This document shows positions 20,480 to 22,972 of a DNA stretch of 22,972 nucleotides, in pieces. The stretch spans positions 1 through 22,972 of the forward strand of contig DASSDL010000016.1 in NCBI GenBank assembly GCA_035697145.1. The letters run 5' to 3'. Each line of letters opens with the position of its first letter. The stretch's first letter is position 1. The translations under genes and the position numbers were made by a program. This stretch comes from DASQUK01 sp035697145. Its GTDB lineage: Bacteria > Actinomycetota > Acidimicrobiia > Acidimicrobiales > VFJN01. Below the pieces are notes generated by a model, which saw nothing but the letters and a program-made list of their open reading frames with translations, had not been told where the DNA came from and searched no databases.

Positions 20480-22336
20480 ATGGCCGGGCAGTTTGACTTC
20501 GTGGTCGTGGGTGGTGGGTCGGCTGGTGCTGTGGTCGCCGCCCGGCTCTCGGAAGATTCGACCTGTCGAGTCGCGCTTCTGGAGGCAGGCGGCCCTCCAC
20601 CTCCCCAGGAACTGATGCCGGCCGCATGCCCGGTGCTGCAACAGAATCCCGCTGCCGACTGGATGTACACCGCGGACGCGGGCGGGTGTGGCCTCGGACT
20701 CATGGGCGGCCGGATGATGGTGCCTCGCGGCAAGATGCTCGGCGGATCGTCCGGAATCAACTACATGGCCTACGTCCGGGGACATCCGGGTGACTTCGAC
20801 TCGTGGGCCACGGGCGGCGCCGTCGGGTGGAGCTACGACGACGTGCTGCCCTACTTCAAGAAGAGTGAGGGTCTCGCCCCCAGTGGGGACATCGTCGTCG
20901 ATGCCGATGCCCACAGCACCGAGGGCCCCCTCGGCGTGTCGGTGCGGGCTCCGGTGCTCGCCGGCGCGCAGCAGTTCGTCGATGCGGCGGTCGCGGCCGG
21001 GATCCCGAGTGGCGACTACAACGGCCGTGATCGCAGCCGGCCCGATGGGGTCGTGTCGCTTCTGCAGACCACGACGCGTGCCGGCAAACGGTCGAGCACG
21101 TATCACGCGTTCCTCGAAGGGGACGTCGAACAGCGACCCAATCTCGACGTGGTCTGCGGGGCGCACGTGACCAGAGTGATCCTCGAAGGTGGTCCCGGCC
21201 AGTTGCGAGCGACCGGTGTCGAGTACCGGACCCCCGACGGCGAGACGACTGTCGCCTGGGCCGCCAGGGAGGTTGTGCTCAGTGCGGGAGCGGTGGGTTC
21301 GCCCCACATCCTGATGCTGTCCGGCATCGGGCCGAGGCAGGAGCTCGAAGCTGTCGGCGTGCCGTGCCGGCTCGACGCCCCCGATGTCGGCAAGCACCTC
21401 AAAGACCACCTGCAGGTTGGTCTCGTCTACCCGGCGCCCGGCATAGGCGTGTCGATGAGCCAGATGGGCCTGTCGATGGGTCCCGACGCGCTGCGGGCGC
21501 CCGCAGGACCGCTGTCGGCCGACCCGGCCGACGATGCTGACCTGCCCGAGGAGCTCCAGGCGCTCAAGGCCGAGGCCGAGCGGCGGGTCACCGAGTGGGC
21601 CGCCACCGGGCACGGCCTGGTGTCGTCGTCGCTGTACGAAGCGAGCGCCTGGTTCTCCACCGGCCTCGGCGACCACCACACCCACGACGCCCAGATCGCA
21701 CTCTTCATCTGCGGCTACAACCCCGACATCTGGCGCCGCTGCCTGCGGGTTGAGCCGGGCGAGTACTTCGATGACCCCGACCAGCGGCTCGCCCCGGACG
21801 CCGAGACCGTCATCGTCCTGGCCAACCCGGTGCAGCCCCACAGCGAGGGCGAGATCGTGCTCTCCAGTGCCGAGCCGTTCGACCAACCGGACATCCGGAT
21901 GAACTACTACGACGACCCTTACGACATGCACGTCATGGTCGCGGTACTTCGCCGAGCGCTCGACGTCGTGGCGAACTGGCCCACCCAGCAGGAACTCGGC
22001 CCACTTCTCGTCCCGCCTGCGCTTGCGGCCGAGCACGGCTACGTCGCGGGCGACACCCCGAGCGACGACCTGCTTGCGGATTTGGCCCGGCATTATTCGT
22101 TCACCGTGTACCACCTGACATCCACGTGCCGGATGGGAAGCGTCGTCGACCCGCGGCTGCGGGTGATGGGCGTCGAAGGTCTCCGGGTGGCCGACGCGAG
22201 CATCATGCCCAACGTGGTCAGCGGCAACACCAACGCTGCTGCGATCATGATCGGCGAGAAGGCGGCGGAGATGCTGGCCGCCGACCACTGCGTGCAGCTG
22301 ACGGAGTTCGTCGCGCCCGCGGTCACCCCCACCTGA
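20480..22336 (+). CDS. GMC-family FAD-dependent oxidoreductase
   Basis: A 618-residue flavoprotein of the glucose-methanol-choline family, oxidising an alcohol group. The FAD dinucleotide fold is at the N terminus: VVVGGGSAGAVVAARLSE (8-25) with Glu35 binding ribose. GMC signature 1 appears as GGRMMVPRGKMLGGSSGINYMAYVRG, and signature 2 as LSAGAVGSPHILMLSGIGP. The active-site end is VYHLTSTCRMG followed by GLRVADASIMPNVVSGNTNAA. The middle segment (about 310-420) is longer than in choline dehydrogenase, and the substrate is not recognisable. The ATG at 20480 starts the fold directly; an earlier in-frame start at 20429 would add unconserved residues. It converges with the methyltransferase gene, with 36 bases between. 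Confidence 0.9.
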   Translation: MAGQFDFVVVGGGSAGAVVAARLSEDSTCRVALLEAGGPPPPQELMPAACPVLQQNPAADWMYTADAGGCGLGLMGGRMMVPRGKMLGGSSGINYMAYVRGHPGDFDSWATGGAVGWSYDDVLPYFKKSEGLAPSGDIVVDADAHSTEGPLGVSVRAPVLAGAQQFVDAAVAAGIPSGDYNGRDRSRPDGVVSLLQTTTRAGKRSSTYHAFLEGDVEQRPNLDVVCGAHVTRVILEGGPGQLRATGVEYRTPDGETTVAWAAREVVLSAGAVGSPHILMLSGIGPRQELEAVGVPCRLDAPDVGKHLKDHLQVGLVYPAPGIGVSMSQMGLSMGPDALRAPAGPLSADPADDADLPEELQALKAEAERRVTEWAATGHGLVSSSLYEASAWFSTGLGDHHTHDAQIALFICGYNPDIWRRCLRVEPGEYFDDPDQRLAPDAETVIVLANPVQPHSEGEIVLSSAEPFDQPDIRMNYYDDPYDMHVMVAVLRRALDVVANWPTQQELGPLLVPPALAAEHGYVAGDTPSDDLLADLARHYSFTVYHLTSTCRMGSVVDPRLRVMGVEGLRVADASIMPNVVSGNTNAAAIMIGEKAAEMLAADHCVQLTEFVAPAVTPT

Positions 22337-22372
22337 ACGCCGCGCGAGCTTGGCTTCGGTCTTGCCATGGCT

Positions 22373-22972
22373 TCAGTCCAACTTGGTCGCTTCGACAGCG
22401 ACGGTGAGCGGGAAGCGAGGGTCGTGGTGGTCGAGCACGAGGTGGGGAAGCTCCTCCACGACCTCCCCGATGAGGAAGGCCATGCACGTCCGAAGATTGC
22501 CGAACGCGTCCACCGTGAAGTCGCTTGGCCAGTACCGGCGGAAGAGTTCGGCGATGCCGGCCGGTGTGAATCGCCAGAGGTCGCCGTCGGGGTACGTCGG
22601 GCTCACGCGGCTCACCGACGGTGCGGTGATCAGGAGCACGCCGTCGGATCGCAGCGCGGCGAAGCAGTTCTCAATGCACTTACCGGGTCGGCGCAGCAGG
22701 TGGAGCGTTTGGGTGAGGATGACGCAGTCGTAGGAGTCGGGCGGCAGTGAGCCCGCCAGCTGGAGGTCCGCGATGAGCGTGGCGCGCAGGTTGGTGGCAT
22801 CGATGTCGACAACGGTGCTTTGGGAGACCCGATTGCCCCCGAACCTCGTTGTGTAGGCGCTGTCCTGAACCTCGAGAACAGATCCATGGACCGCACTGCG
22901 CCGTGCGCTCAAGAAGCCTTCGATGTACCGCCGATCAACCGGTGTGCCTCGATCAATGCCATAGTCGTCACT
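22373..22972 (-). CDS. SAM-dependent methyltransferase, 5' end beyond window edge
   Basis: The last 199 codons of a class I methyltransferase; the frame is open to the right edge, so the start is outside. The first visible residues (DDYGIDRGTPVDRRYIEGFL) and VLEVQDSAYTTRFGG, VVDIDATNLRATLIADL, YDCVILTQTLHLL and GVLLITAPSVSRVSP match a group of type 11-like methyltransferases often found near glycan or cell-surface biosynthesis genes. The tail ELPHLVLDHHDPRFPLTVAVEATK is also typical. A TTG at 22912 is not needed as a start, because conserved sequence continues upstream. Base composition is visibly lower than in the rhamnose operon (58% GC in bases 22861-22920). The acceptor is unknown. Confidence 0.85.
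   Translation of the reverse strand, partial: SDDYGIDRGTPVDRRYIEGFLSARRSAVHGSVLEVQDSAYTTRFGGNRVSQSTVVDIDATNLRATLIADLQLAGSLPPDSYDCVILTQTLHLLRRPGKCIENCFAALRSDGVLLITAPSVSRVSPTYPDGDLWRFTPAGIAELFRRYWPSDFTVDAFGNLRTCMAFLIGEVVEELPHLVLDHHDPRFPLTVAVEATKLD

Noticed and set aside
22337..22372. Possible terminator between the GMC and methyltransferase genes
   Set aside because: Only about 4 bp (TGGC/GCCA) plus interrupted pairs could form, with no T-run.

Overview
The window is very GC-rich, densely packed bacterial DNA with many GTG starts, 4-base ATGA gene overlaps and several apparently leaderless promoters. The gene content (DrrAB-like exporter, TetR-controlled acyl-CoA and alcohol genes, DUF35/thiolase pair, CUT2 sugar importer) suggests a high-GC actinobacterium, perhaps of the Acidimicrobiia type. 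That placement is an inference from style and content, not from a marker gene. No tRNA, rRNA, CRISPR array, insertion sequence or phage gene was seen.

Left part (1-7314), lipid/alcohol-type metabolism. The 3' end of an acyl-CoA dehydrogenase gene (+) faces a four-gene operon on the minus strand: DrrA-like ATPase, ABC-2 permease, DUF35 OB-fold protein and an atypical thiolase. Divergent from it is an SDR gene (+). This converges, with only 4 bp between, on a minus-strand set made of a TetR repressor, a zinc alcohol dehydrogenase and a VOC protein. Matching palindromes of the form ACCTGACG-N4-TGTCAGA lie before the SDR gene and before the alcohol dehydrogenase gene, so one regulator, probably the local TetR, may control both.

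Middle part (7445-19421), a co-directional L-rhamnose utilisation operon of ten genes: importer ATPase, two permeases, lipoprotein binding protein (rhaT, rhaP, rhaQ, rhaS), mutarotase (rhaM), aldolase/SDR fusion (rhaD, also called rhaEW), isomerase (rhaI), rhamnulokinase (rhaB), DeoR-type regulator (rhaR) and an FMN-dependent L-lactate dehydrogenase-like enzyme (lldD). Together they would take L-rhamnose in, convert it to rhamnulose-1-phosphate, split it to DHAP and L-lactaldehyde, oxidise the aldehyde to L-lactate and then to pyruvate. The operon has a promoter-like region overlapped by two palindromes. RNA hairpins flank rhaS, and another hairpin covers the Shine-Dalgarno sequence of rhaD.

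Right part (19437-22972): a small DUF1330-like gene, a GNAT acetyltransferase (-), a GMC-family FAD oxidoreductase (+) and the 3' part of a SAM-dependent methyltransferase (-) that runs off the right edge. I see no clear functional link between these genes and the rhamnose operon.

I found no wholly unknown system. The most useful leads are the paired TetR operators, the hairpin architecture of the rhamnose operon, the altered catalytic residues of the thiolase/DUF35 pair, and the repeated leaderless promoter layout.
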